From Anniella stebbinsi (lineage: Eukaryota; Chordata; Lepidosauria; Squamata; Anniellidae), in assembly GCA_029215795.1 (NCBI GenBank), contig JARDYH010000003.1:102890609-102954608 (forward strand): a DNA stretch of 64,000 bases. Direction: 5' to 3'. Made by a program: the position numbers and the translations under genes. The notes beneath the pieces are model-generated. The model saw only the letters and a list, made by a program, of their open reading frames with translations, had not been told where the DNA came from and did not search any database. Below, piece after piece: positions 35,086-45,500 of the stretch. Position 1 is the first letter of the stretch, and every line of letters begins with the position of its first letter.

Positions 35086-35633
35086 GACTTGTTTTAAGAA
35101 ATCCTTTCTTTTCAGTGTATCTTTCTGACTTATAAGAGTTATAGGGCTCACCATGCTGAATGCTTGCCATTTAATAAGGGCTGCCTCAGGCTTAATACCT
35201 CCTGCTCATTCTTTTTTTTGCTAACTCAGGCAGGCAACAAAACAAGGAACTCACTGAGCCCCTTCTAGGCAGCCAGAGGAGGCTGTTGGGATTGGTTTGG
35301 TTGATGGACTAAATCACTCAGGAATTTTCTCCATGTATCCATTTTTAAAGGGCCCTGTAGAAATCATCTGCCCCCCTCCCCACTTCATTTGGTTCTGTCG
35401 CACACAGATTTTAGTCTTCCTTTGGAGACCCTGAGCAGGAGACTAAATCTGAACATTGAGGTCAGATTCTGAGCTCTGGCAGACTTATCCCCAAATGTCT
35501 TTCAGACGCCTTATAAAGGAACTATGGAATCGATTGTAGAAGAGGGCTGTACTTATAGTATTTTGCTTAGGGTGCCACAATGGTTCAGGCTGCAATTGGG
35601 TGTGTTGTTTGCTACCCAAGGAAGTGTTTATAA
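35086..35633. other. intergenic, nothing recognised
   Basis: No gene or defined repeat is seen between the CD9 poly(A) site and the hAT-like terminus at 35634. Confidence 0.5.
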
Positions 35634-36170
35634 TAAGGATGTGCATGCCCGAAAATATTGAATCGTTATCAGAATTTCGGACCAAAACAATTATCGTCTC
35701 CGATTATATCGTAGGTGAAATGTATTGTGTTTCCGATAATTATCAGAGATCCGATATTATATCGTTTCTCCATTTTGCCCTAGAGACTCTACTCTAGAGT
35801 TGATTTTTGAGTCGGAAAGGCCTAAACTTCTTAATTTTCCAAGTTACAGGTTTGGTCACAGTGCAGACTGAGTGTTGCTAGTCTTGTGTGCCAAATTTTA
35901 GAACAGTCGGTGCAAGCGTTACTCAGAAGTAAGCTTTCAAATACACTATTTCAGGTGGCTGAAATGTGGTCCTTTTTCAAGAGATGTCATCCAGTACTCA
36001 TGGTCATCTCACAGATGGCCTTGAGGGGACTCATCTGTGCCCAATTTCAGACACACAGCAGCAGGCGTTACTCGGAAGTAAGCTCTCAACAACATGCACT
36101 GTTTCCGGTAATGCACTCCCATGCTGATGCTGCTGAGACTTATAGGTATATTTTTATGAATACAATGAAC
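35634..36170. mobile_element. diverged hAT-like element, left end
   Basis: It starts taaggatgtgcatg and continues through cgttatcagaatttcgg and ccgataattatcagag. That is a diverged form of the ends at 28404, including the tight CG-bearing inverted themes. Two later monomers with caaatttcagacac resemble the tandem repeat at 11290-12345. No right end was found before the old LTR. Confidence 0.5.
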
Positions 36171-36244
36171 TTTCAAAACCTGTGAATAAACCTAGGCAGT
36201 GCCTTCCATATGCAGTCATTAAAGTAAAATGTGTTAATTAGAAG

Positions 36245-36695
36245 ATGATGAACTGCTGCTGCCTTGTCTCTTTGATTAGGCCATGCATGTCTACAAATTA
36301 AAAGGATTGGGGGGTAGGGGAATAGCATAGGTGTTACATTTATTTTACAGCCAGCCTTAGCAGGCAGGGCCTCATTGGGCCAGGAGATACCCCGGAAGCA
36401 TGCCAATCTGCAGGATGGATCCCACTAAAACTAAATAAACTAAAAAGCATATTAGTATTATCCGTGCCTATGCATGTGTGGCACAGTGAGTGGACGCATT
36501 CCACCACAGTAGCAGAACTGCTGCTCCCTTGACTCAAGCGATTAGGCCACGCATGTCTAAGTACAAATGAAATAATAAAAGGATTGGAGGGTAGGGGAAT
36601 AGCACAGGCGTTACAGGTTTTTTAGCCAGCCTTAGCAGGCAGGGCCTCATTGGGCCAAGAGATACCCCAGGTAGCGAGGAAACCTGGAGGATCCC
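36245..36695 (+). repeat. tandem duplication of a ~260-bp segment
   Basis: The blocks at about 36248-36420 and 36511-36690 share gattaggccacgcatgtct, aaaggattg, ggtaggggaatagcac and ccagccttagcaggcagggc in the same order and orientation. Divergence is clear, so the duplication is not recent. Confidence 0.85.
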
Positions 36696-36839
36696 ATCAA
36701 AACAACCCTCACGCACCGCCTTGACCTCATCGTACTTGAAGATTAAAATGACCCAGTCTGCCCGCCATCCCCGTGCAGGCAGGTGGGCAGTTCTTCATGC
36801 CAGAGCTGCACACATTGGCTGGAGCAGTGGCAAATAACA

Positions 36840-37352
36840 GTCATGTTCTGGGTAGGCACATTGCCAAATTAATATAAGTCACGTTCTGGGTAGAGGTAAG
36901 CACATTGCCAAATTAATATAAGACACGTTCAGGGTGGAGGTAGGCACATTGCCAAATTAATATAAGTCATGTTCAGGGTGGAGGTAGGCACATTGCCAAA
37001 TTAATATAAGTCACACTGAGGGTGGAGGTAGGCACATTGCCAAATTAATATAAGTCACACTGAGGGTGGAGGTAGGCACATTGCCAAATTAATATAGGTC
37101 ACGTTCAAGGTGGAGGTAGGCACATTGTCAAATTTATATAAGTCACGTTCAGGGTAGAGGTAGGCACATTGCCAAATTAATATAAGTCACATTCTGGATG
37201 GAGGTAGGCACATTGCCAAATTAATATAAGTCACGTTCTGGGTAGAGGTAGGCACATTGCCAAATTAATATAAGACACGTTCTGTGTAGAGATAGGCACA
37301 TTGACACATTAATATAAGTCACGCTCAGGGTAGAGGTAGGCACATTGCCTGG
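36840..37352 (+). repeat. 44-bp minisatellite, about 11.6 copies
   Basis: The unit is roughly gtcacgttctgggtagaggt plus aggcacattgccaaattaat plus ataa. Copies differ by scattered substitutions, and all carry gcacattg. The array ends about 60 bp before the target duplication of the old LTR. Confidence 0.95.
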
Positions 37353-37407
37353 ACCAGAGTCTAAAAAAAAATGTGCAAGGGGAATGCTTCTGCAGTCCCT
37401 CAGTAAC

Positions 37408-37411
37408 GGAC
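37408..37411. repeat. 4-bp target duplication (ggac) of the old LTR
   Basis: ggac lies immediately left of the old LTR and again at 46450-46453 on its right. Confidence 0.85.
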
Positions 37412-37828
37412 TGTGGTAAGAGTCTTGAAATTAGACTCATGTAGTTTCGTGTCCCAACCGTCACTATCCCAATCAGACAAAAGACACGTGTAAGATCGAA
37501 AACTGGCTGCAGCTCTTTAATTTTCTTCTTGCAAGAAGTGACCATCTAGGAATCAAAACCTAGAAAATGGTACTGGCTACATATTTTGAACATCCTTAAA
37601 TAGAAAAGATCATACAGGGATACATGGATCTTGTTCAGTTAAACAGTGATTCATTCTAACAATCTTAATTTATCTAGAATAACCATAAGCTTCAAAGAAT
37701 CTTCTGATGTGGATTCAGTTAACTCTATCTTTGACTAAGAGATGGAATCCACAAACATTGCAATCTTTGCCAGATGTAATGTTGACATAGCCTGTCTCCT
37801 AAGAAGGCAAAGTTTATTGCTGTATCAG

Positions 37829-38382
37829 TGTGGTAAGAGTCTTGAAATCAGACTCATGTATTTCCGTGTCCCAACCGTCACTATCCCAATCAGACGAAAG
37901 ACACGTGTAAGATCGAAAACTTTAATTCTCCTTCTTGCAAGAAGTGACCATTTAGGAATCAAAACCCAGAAATGGTACCGAATACATATTTTGATCAACC
38001 TTAAATAGAAAAAAATCACACAAGGATACATGGATTTCTGCTCAGTTAAACAGTAACTGATTTCTAAATTATCTTGAATACACATAGGCTTCAAAGAATT
38101 TTCTGATGTGGATTCAGTTAACTCCTATCTTTAACTACGAGACGGAATCCACAAACATTGCAATCTTTATCAGATAGCCTGTCTCTCAAGAAAACAGGGT
38201 TCATTGATGTGTCAGTTCCTGCTTTAACCTTTGTCCTTCTACTTTTAGGAATGTAGCTACCTATCAATTCCCCTAGTGCTTTAACTCTGGTGTCAAGTTA
38301 ACCTGAGGTCTTTCATGAGACACACTTTATTAACTATTATTTCAGAGGCACATATAAGGGAATTTTGAATTATCTTACTACA
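37829..38382 (-). repeat. 3' LTR of the young provirus
   Basis: This 554-bp LTR starts tgtggtaag and ends ttactaca on the + strand. It equals the 5' LTR in length once the hAT insertion is set aside, and differs from it at only two positions I could find (near 37956 and 37969). The target duplication tcag lies at 37825-37828 and 46286-46289. On the minus strand a TATTTAAGG box and AATAAA are candidate promoter and poly(A) elements. Confidence 0.93.
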
Positions 38383-38396
38383 ATCCTCCGTTTGAT
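38383..38396 (-). other. polypurine tract
   Basis: On the minus strand the 14 bases before the 3' LTR read tcaaacggaggat. This is a short purine-rich tract in the position of plus-strand priming. Confidence 0.65.
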
Positions 38397-38407
38397 CAAA
38401 TGCGTTT

Positions 38408-38992
38408 TTAAACGTCATTAGGATCATTCTCCAGACTAGATAATTCAATCCAAGTTTGTAGCTCTCTCATCCTATTGTCAGTTATGCTTTCACCAGGCAT
38501 GTTCTGATACATAATTAACATCTGTTTATGCACTCCTTTTTTCCAAAACTTCATCATACATTGAAAGACACAGGGAGTAATTAAAACAATCATTATTATA
38601 ATCAATACAAATATAATTATTTGTTTTAACCAATTCCAATTTGGCAACCAGGAATTTAACCAATCCCATGGATTTGTTACTCCAGAGTAATTGTCTATTA
38701 CCATTTGTTGTAGTTTTGACAACTCATCTTCGATAGTTTTATTCATATCATGAAAAACTACTTTGCAACCTTTCTGGATAATTTTACAAAAACCTCCTTG
38801 CTTCGCTAGGAGGTAATCAAGAGCCATTCTATGCTGAATAAGTTCTTGATTTAATTCTCCAATCTCTGACTGCATTGCCCGTACAATTATCCCTGTTGCA
38901 TTAATAGTTTTTTCTAAACGGCATGTAAGACCCAAAATACTCTTTCTATTTTCTTGATAGGTGGGGTGAAATATAGGATAATAAGGGTACAT
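38408..38992 (-). pseudogene. env: endogenous retrovirus env, transmembrane-subunit part
   Basis: The 194-residue frame has a transmembrane (TM) subunit layout: an N-terminal stretch without a clear cleavage site, heptad-rich helices, AKQGGFC followed by a second Cys after six residues, a Trp-rich membrane-proximal stretch (WDWLNSWLPNWNWLKQ), a membrane anchor (IIIFVLIIIMIVLITPCVF) and a cytoplasmic tail. The Cys pattern is CX6C with Lys where a CX6CC Env would have the final Cys. The frame is in register with the upstream surface part but separated from it by one TAG. This break, and the lack of a visible furin site, suggest no working envelope. A 205-bp slice (38524-38728) is copied into the hAT-like element at 44986. 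Confidence 0.85.
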
Positions 38993-39463
38993 CTAATGGA
39001 ACACAGTTTCATTTAACAATACCTTAGTATGATATGAGGAGTTAGAGTTTCCCCATAACCAAAACTTTTCTTTGCAAATAGAGTAATTTCCCAAATTCCT
39101 CAAGAAATCTCTTTGTCTTATCCAATCTTTCCATTTTTCATTCCATATTCCTGAATGGTGACAACAAAAACACATCCCAGAGATATATATGCTATATTTG
39201 AACTTTCTGAAGTCAACTTCATTTAAATTACTGGGATCAGAAAACAAAGTATTCTTTTGCTGGATTGCTCCAACTATTACATCTGATCTTTCAATAAGAG
39301 CAGGTAATACTGAAAATGCTCTTATGGCTGCTGGATGTTCATAATACAGAATTGAATCATTCCCCCAGCGATTAAACATTTCTAAAGCATGTCTTTTAAA
39401 CCAATTTGACTGTCCTTTTGGTATACAAAATTTTATACAATATAAAATGAATATTACTTTCAT
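38993..39463 (-). pseudogene. env: endogenous retrovirus env, shortened surface-subunit part
   Basis: This 156-residue frame starts with a hydrophobic leader (MKVIFILYCIKFCI) typical of an Env signal peptide and ends at a TAG next to the TM frame. It contains a Cys cluster (MCFCCHHSG) and two N-glycosylation sequons near its end (NSSY, NETV). A retroviral surface subunit is usually well over 300 residues, so the receptor-binding part is probably largely deleted. It begins two bases downstream of the pol stop. Confidence 0.75.
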
Positions 39464-39465
39464 AT

Positions 39466-40442
39466 TTATTTCTTTTGGAGCCTTAACTTTAAAGGGTGTG
39501 TTTCTTTATCAGTAAATCTCACTGTCCACTGCGGTTCCACTGAAGGAGAGTGTAATTCTGGTGTGGGCAACACAGCCCACGTTTTGTCAATTTTAGGATG
39601 ATGAGCCTGTTCCTCCTCTGCCTCTGCTTCTTGTCCTGCTTCGTCCACGCAATTCGGAGAAGGACACGCGTTGATCCCTCGTAGCGAGACGTCCTCACTT
39701 TCGACCCCTCCCACGCCAGCGAGATCAAAAGGTCCTTGTGGGTTTTTCCTAGCACAATGCGTGTAATGAATCCAAGCCCCTTTTCCTTTTACTTTCAACG
39801 CTGTATGAGTGGTCATCAATACAAGATGAGGGCCTGACCATCGCTCCTCCAAACCGTCTGCTGTCCAGATTCTCACGTATACTTCATCACCAGCCTGGAA
39901 AGGATGTGCAGGAGTATCCAGTGGCAAAGGTTGGGCATCTATCACGTGCCGCCTGATCTTCTGGAACTGCTTCTGGAGCTGTATAATATAAGCAACAAGA
40001 TCTTCATCCCCTCCTAGTAAAGTTACATATGGCCTTGCATATTCTCCTCCTATTGGGGGGGGGGGCTCCCATACAATGCTTCATATGGTGACAAACCTGT
40101 AGGTTGCCTTGGAGTGGTTCTGATAGAATAAAGAACCAAAGGGAGGGCAGTTGGCCATGCCAATTTTGAAGCAATGCACATTTTTGTAAGTTTTCTCTTG
40201 AGGGTAGCATTCATGCGTTCTACTTGACCTGAGGATTGTGGGTGATAGGGAGTATGTAAAACCCATTGTTGCCCTAAGCATTTTGACAAGTCTCTCATTA
40301 AGGAAGTAGTAAAATGAGACCCTTGATCTGAGTCCACTATTCTAAGTGGGCAGAGACGGGGAATAATATCCTTCATCATATGTCCAGCTACTTCTTGTGA
40401 AGTTGCATGTGTGCATCTAAATGCTTTCACCCAGCTTGTCAA
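39466..40442 (-). pseudogene. pol: endogenous retrovirus pol, integrase core and C-terminal domain
   Basis: The core (40442-40050) shows the second Asp of the DDE triad in DSDQGSHF and the Glu in GQVERMNATL, 35-40 residues apart as expected. The C-terminal domain (39945-39466) has the gammaretrovirus-type fold sequence around GDEVYVRIW and LEERWSGPHLV, with AWIHYTHCARK. The two parts are in different frames, with a G-run (around 40059-40067) at the break. Integrase inserts the viral DNA into the host genome; this copy is broken by the frameshift. Confidence 0.88.
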
Positions 40443-41047
40443 TTTATAAAGTCAATTTGGACTGATTCAAAAGGGAGCTGTACCCAGGGCCTTCCCCCTA
40501 TTTGGCCCGGAGGCTGAGGTTTTGCATTTTCCTTAGCACACACAGTACAAGCTTGCACCACTCTTTTTGCCATCTGATGAACCCCAGGGGCAAACCAATT
40601 TCTTGCAATTGCTAATGCCAATCTAGTCTGTCTCTCGTGCCCCTGATTATGCTGTTTTGAAACCACTGCCCTTAATCCTGCTTTTAGCAATTGTACTTCT
40701 TTAATTACTTCAATGCAATTATGTGGAGCCTCTGTATCCATTTCTGGTAATAAAGTGGCAGGATTAAGTACGTTACATCTTAACACAGTCAATTCAGGAG
40801 TTTGCAATAATAAAGTCTCATATTTTGTATATCTTGCATTTGTAAAATGTTGAGTATTCTTTTGCGTTAATAACGCAGAAACAGCATGTGGAACCCATAA
40901 TTGTAGTGGGTGTCCAAGCACAATATCTTGTACTTTTTCAACAATCAAAGCTGCTGCAGCTATACTCCTTAAGCAGGCAGCATATCCCTGTGCAACTGGA
41001 TCCAATTGTGCTGAGTAATACCCTATAGGTCTCCGATGCGAACCCAA
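40439..41047 (-). pseudogene. pol: pol: RT connection fused to integrase zinc domain, RNase H missing
   Basis: The first half matches the connection region of gamma-type reverse transcriptase (GYYSAQLDPVAQGYAACLR, NPATLLPEMDTEAPHNC). It passes directly into the integrase N-terminal HHCC domain (HNQGH, then CTVC), ending at QIDFIN, which holds the first Asp of the integrase triad. The whole RNase H domain, roughly 150 residues in gammaretroviruses, is absent, so the joint is an internal deletion. The reading frame is open across the deletion. Confidence 0.85.
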
Positions 41048-41084
41048 ATATTGACATAAAACCCCAGATGCAACACCTTTTCTT

Positions 41085-41631
41085 TCATGTACAAATAAAA
41101 TCTTTCTGATAATCAGGGAGACCTAGGGCAGGAGCAGAGACTAAAAGTGATTTTACTTCTTTCCAGGCATTCTCATCTGCTTTAGTCCATTCAATTTCTT
41201 CTGGGGCTTCTGCTCTTGTTTTCTCTAACCAAGGTTTAACAATTTGTGAAAAGCTAGGGATCCATGCTCTACAATAACCCAACATTCCTAACAGAGCACG
41301 AATTTGACTTTTTGTCCTTGGCACCTTTGCCTGCGTTATTGCATGTATACGCTTCCAAGACAATTTCCTAGTTCCCTCTGACAAAACATGTCCCAAATAT
41401 TCCACCTCTCTTTTACACCATTGTAATTTTCTTTTTGCAATTTTATGCCCACGTTCTCCTAAGGCCTTGATCAAGTAAATTGAATCAATTTTACAATTTT
41501 CCTCCGTTTCTGCACATAATAGTCTCAAATCTAAAGCTGTGTACACTTATGCAGAAACAGGTATACTACACATAATGGTGGCAAGATTTGGGACCACATT
41601 ATGTCTGGGGATTACATATTCATTAATTCTC
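41085..41631 (-). pseudogene. pol: pol: reverse transcriptase with catalytic core deleted
   Basis: Reading from 41631, the sequence has the early RT block (INEYVIPRHNVVPN), one in-frame stop, and then YTALDL, the start of the motif that holds the first catalytic Asp. It jumps at once to RLLCAETEENCKID, the text that normally follows the YxDD motif, and continues with the thumb region (EVEYLGHVLSEG, then RALLGMLGYCR). The palm between the first Asp and YxDD, including YxDD itself, is missing. This copy cannot encode active RT. Confidence 0.85.
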
Positions 41632-42294
41632 TTAATATCTATTTCTAAACAGTAAATAGGAGCCTCTCCCAGTTCTATCTATTTTTTTTCTCACAGCCAT
41701 TACTGAAGTATTACATGGAGAGGAACATGGAACCAAAATTCTCTGTTCTAAAAATTTCTCAATTGTTTCTCCTATACATTCTTGGGCTTCTTTTGAAAGG
41801 GGATATGGTTTTCCCCTTGGGGGTACCATGTCATTACGGACAGTGATCTTAACTGGGGCAGCTGACTTTAAGAGCCCTACTTCCCCAGAATCTTCTGCCC
41901 AATAATGAGAGGGTATTTCCTGGAGCTCCAGTGGGAGTGTGGTGCCATCTATTTCTTCTGTTTCACTCATAAAAGCCAATACATTCTCAGCAGGAAGGGA
42001 CACAAACACACCATCAGCAGTACATTTTATAGTGGCATTTAATTTTGCCAATAAATCTCTCCTCAATAAGCTCACAGGGCTTTTAGACATCATAAGAAAC
42101 GAATGATCACATGTAACGGGCCCAATTTTAACTTGCACCGGAGTGCTAAGGGGAGTGGAAGAAGAAATCCCATCGATTCCTACCACCCTTTCTCTATATC
42201 TAGAGAAAGGCAAAACAGTTTTATTTAACATACTTCTGGCCGCACCGGTATCCAGAAGACAATTGTATGGCTGTCCATTAATGGTCAAAGTCAA
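41632..42294 (-). pseudogene. pro-pol: pro-pol: retroviral protease and start of RT
   Basis: The N-terminal part has the aspartic protease active site LLDTGAARSML with a flap and core (GIDGISSSTPL, then LLRRDLLAKLNA). The later part is the RT entry region (PPRGKPYPLSKEAQ, then EQRILVPCSSPCNTSV). The frame ends early at MAVRKK plus unrelated residues, where a frameshift occurs just before the RT palm. The protease itself looks intact. Confidence 0.85.
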
Positions 42295-42419
42295 AAAATG
42301 GTTTATTTAATTTTAATTTCCATGAATTCGGCATTTCCCCAGTCTCCGCCTTTTTCTACTTCTGTTCCTAAATCTCTTTCTACCTGTCATTGTGACACCA
42401 CCTCAGCTCCTTGTATTTG

Positions 42420-42500
42420 ACTAGACTGTTGTCTCAAAATACAATCTTTCTTCCAGTGTCCTGGCTTTTTTTACAAAAAAACAACAACATCCCTTCTCAC
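42420..42500 (-). pseudogene. gag: gag nucleocapsid zinc-knuckle remnant
   Basis: The minus strand carries the remains of one CX2CX4HX4C knuckle, split between frames by an indel in the T-rich run near 42470-42480. Flanking residues are basic (RGRRRFSRVG). Gammaretrovirus-like viruses have one knuckle, in agreement with the pol type. Confidence 0.65.
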
Positions 42501-42680
42501 TTTCATCAACATTTCTTTCTCCTACTCTTGAAAATCTTCTACGGCCCCTGCCACAAACGCAACTACCAAATCTTTCTGTGAGCACCTCTGCCAAAACTTT
42601 CATATCTATGCTTCACAAAATACTCCTTAATATCTGGGGCTGCTTGATCTACAAAAATTCCAACCACCAAGGAGATTTCG

Positions 42681-43340
42681 CTACTGCCTCAGGATCAATA
42701 CCACCATACATGCGGAGACTACGGGAAAGGCGAACCAAATAGTCAGCTGGCATTTCATCTTTATCTTAGAACACCAATTTTTATTTTTGACCCATTTACA
42801 GACTTTAACTTTAAAAGTGGTATGCACATACGATGTAACACTCTGTAATTGTGCTGGCACTACCGAAATGGCAGGAGCTCCCCCCACTGCAGGAACTGCC
42901 GCAACTGCGGGTGCTGTTACTACAGTTTGAACGTTACTCAACAATGGATAAAGTCCCTCCTGAGGAAGTGCACTTTCCTCTGGAGGGCAATAAGGAGGTG
43001 GGGGTGCAGTTGCAGTAAAAACTTTCTGATCAATACTTTGAAAAAAATACCTGAGAAGGCTTGATTTTAAAACCTTCTGCAACATGGATCCAAACATACA
43101 AATTTTCTAAATATCCAGGATATGATATCTCTAAAACACCTTTTAAATCTTTCAGTATACCCTTTTCAAATAATCTAATATGTGGCCTTTTTTTTAAATC
43201 CTAATTCTGGCCATGTTTCAGCACATAATTTAACAAGTCGACTTTTCTTTAAATCAGATTTTCCCAGGACAGTTTTCTATTTCTCCAGGACTACATCCAG
43301 TGGAGATCCTTCCGGAATATTCAGTTATCTTCTCTCCAGT
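42681..43340 (-). pseudogene. gag: gag: matrix and PPPY late-domain region, capsid deleted
   Basis: About 43340-43100 contains matrix-like text in shifted frames. The 138-residue frame from 43097 carries TATAPPPPYCPPEE, a late-domain motif used for budding, followed by an Ala/Pro/Val-rich spacer. Beyond LQSVTSYVHTTFK only scraps of capsid can be seen before the nucleocapsid remnant, so most of capsid (about 200 residues in this class) is gone. Frameshifts occur at the A-run near 43190. Confidence 0.75.
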
Positions 43341-43745
43341 AACATTTGATTTCGTTGCAAAACTCAAACCAAATATTCTAGAAGATAATCAACCTGGTCT
43401 TCACTACCCGCAATATTTGTAGTTCAGTGTGTTTCCAAAACACATCTCTTGAACTATTTCCCTGTCTTCACTACCCGCAATATCTTGGTTTTTGCTGCGT
43501 GTGTATCTTTCACCACCTCTTTATAAGCTTTCACCAAAATATCACCGAAGACCCCTTAAAAAATATTACCGAAGACCTTTTACCTTCTTTATATCCTTCG
43601 ATCTTACATTCATTGAAGGGAGTAGCCTTGGTTGATGACCGCCCGTCCTTCCCCAGACTGTAAGTTTCCCTTAGGTAAAAACTCACCTATGCCGGCAGGG
43701 CTTGTTCCAGTCTGAAAAAGGGCGCGATGATCATCTAGTTGGGCC
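43341..43745 (-). other. provirus 5' leader
   Basis: Untranslated region between the primer-binding site and gag, presumably with the packaging signal. No frame of note is seen. A repeated caatat(t)/cttcactacccgc theme occurs twice on the + strand (43398-43420 and 43464-43484). Confidence 0.55.
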
Positions 43746-43763
43746 TCCTGGCTTGGCTCGCCA
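43746..43763 (-). other. primer-binding site, tRNA-Arg-like
   Basis: Two bases (aa) after the 5' LTR end, the minus strand reads TGGCGAGCCAAGCCAGGA. It matches the 3' end of vertebrate tRNA-Arg(ACG) apart from one extra A. The tRNA assignment is from memory of tRNA 3' ends and is an inference. Confidence 0.6.
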
Positions 43764-44169
43764 TTTGTGGTAAGAGTCTTGAAATCAGACTCATGTATTT
43801 CCGTTAGGGGTGTGCACGGACCCCCCGGATCGGATCGGGACCCGGATCGGGACCTCCAATTTTGTCCCGGACCGGTTCGGACAAAATCGGAGGCCCCCCG
43901 GACCGGATCGAGTCCGATCCCGACCCAAAAATCGTTAATTTTTGGATCGGCCGCCATTTTTTTCCCCATAGACTTGCATTGCAATGCAAGTCTATGAGAA
44001 AAAAATGGCGGCGGGTGGGTGAGGGGGGCCCTAACTCCCTCCCCCCCCGGGGCCGTCCGCTGTGGATGGCCCCGGCAGGTAAGCCCCCTCCCCCGCGCTC
44101 CCTACCCCCCCTGGGGCCGCCCGCTTCCATCCGCTGGCGCCCGCGGGCGCCAGCGGATAGAAGCGGACG

Positions 44170-45500
44170 GCTCCGGGGGGGGGTAAGCCCCCTTCCCCGC
44201 CACTGCTTACCTTCTCGGCCCGTCCGCTCCCGTCCGGCGCCGGCAGCTACTACCAGCGGGCTCCGCGGCCTACTCTCGAGTAGCGCGCCGGGTGATGACA
44301 TCACCCGGCGCGCCACCCTAGAGCAGGCCGCGGAGCCTGCTGGTAGTAGTAGGCGCCGGCGCCGGACGGGAGCCGCCGGGCCGGGAAGGTAAGGGCCCCC
44401 CTCCCCCCTCCGCGCGCCCCCTCCTCCCCTCCACGCACCCCCTCCTTACCTTCCCGGCCCGGCGGCTCCCGTCCGGCGCCGGCGGCTACCACCAGCAGGC
44501 TCCGCGGCCTGCTCTAGAGTAGCGCGCCGGGTGATGACATCACCCGGCGCGCAACCCTAGAGCAGGCCGCGGAGCATGCTGGGAGTAGTAGGCGCCAGCG
44601 CAGGACGGGAGCCGCCGGGCTGGGAAGGTAAGGGCCCCCCTCCCCCCTCCGCGTGCCCCCTCCTCCCCTCCACGCACCCCCTCCTTACCTTCCCGGCCCG
44701 GCGGCTCCCGTCCGGCGCCGGCGCCTACTACTTCCAGCAGGCTCCGCGGCCTGCTCTAGAGTAGCGCGCCGGGTGATGACATCACCCGGCGCGCCACCCT
44801 AGAGCAGGCCGCGGAGCCTGCTGGGAGTAGTAGGCGCCGGCGCCGGACGGGAGCCGCCGGGCCGGGAAGGTAAGGGCCCCCCTCCCCCCTCCGCGCGCCC
44901 CCTCCTCCCCTCCACGCACCCCCTCCTTACCTTCCCAGCCCGGCGGCTCCCGTCCGGCGCCGGCGCCTACTACTTCCAGCAGGCTGTTTATGCACTCCTT
45001 TTTTCCAAAACTTCATCATACATTGAAAGACACAGGGAGTAATTAAAACAATCATTATTATAATCAATACAAATATAATTATTTGTTTTAACCAATTCCA
45101 ATTTGGCAACCAGGAATTTAACCAATCCCATGGATTTGTTACTCCAGAGTAATTGTCTATTACCATTTGCTGTAGTTTTTGACAACTCATCACCCTAGAG
45201 CAGGCCGCGGAGCCTGCTGGGAGTAGTAGGCGCCGGCGCCGGACGGGAGCCGCCGGGCCGGGAAGGTAAGGGCCCCCCTCCCCCCTCTGCGCGCCCCCTC
45301 CTCCCCTCCACGCACCCCCTCCTTACCTTCTCGGCCCGTCCGCTCCCGTCCGGGGCCGGCGGCTACCACCAGCAGGCTCCGCGGCCTGCTCTAGAGTAGC
45401 GCGCCGGGTGATGACATCACCCGGCGCGCCACCCTAGAGCAGGCCGCGGAGCCCGCTGGGAGTAGCTGCTAGTGCCGGACGGGAGCGGACGGGCCGAGAA
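44170..45500. repeat. array of ~242-bp self-complementary units
   Basis: Each unit reads gctcccgtccggcgccggc, cagcaggctccgcggcctgc, the apex, then the reverse complement back to gccggacgggagc, separated by a ccccctcctcccctcc spacer. The arms could form hairpins of 70 bp or more. Copies are nearly identical, which implies recent amplification or homogenisation. Confidence 0.9.
44986..45191 (-). pseudogene. env fragment inside the hAT hairpin array
   Basis: These 206 bp match 38524-38728 of the provirus env in the same orientation with one substitution and one extra T. The piece spans part of the TM ectodomain, the Trp-rich stretch and the membrane anchor. It replaces about 51 bp at the apex of the fourth hairpin unit, and both arms of that unit remain. 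The joints show one or two bases of shared sequence (ct on the left, c on the right). No target duplication is present. Confidence 0.95.

Noticed and set aside
36840..37352. CRISPR-like array
   Set aside because: The units are contiguous 44-bp tandem copies without unique spacers, in vertebrate DNA; it is a minisatellite.
43804..44392. Long overlapping frames of 124-176 codons on both strands in the hAT hairpin array
   Set aside because: They are a by-product of GC-rich palindromic DNA with few stops. The peptides are low-complexity Pro/Arg/Gly.
44927..45193. 88-codon frame that looks like a separate Env protein
   Set aside because: It is only the copied env slice plus translated hairpin arm, not an independent gene.
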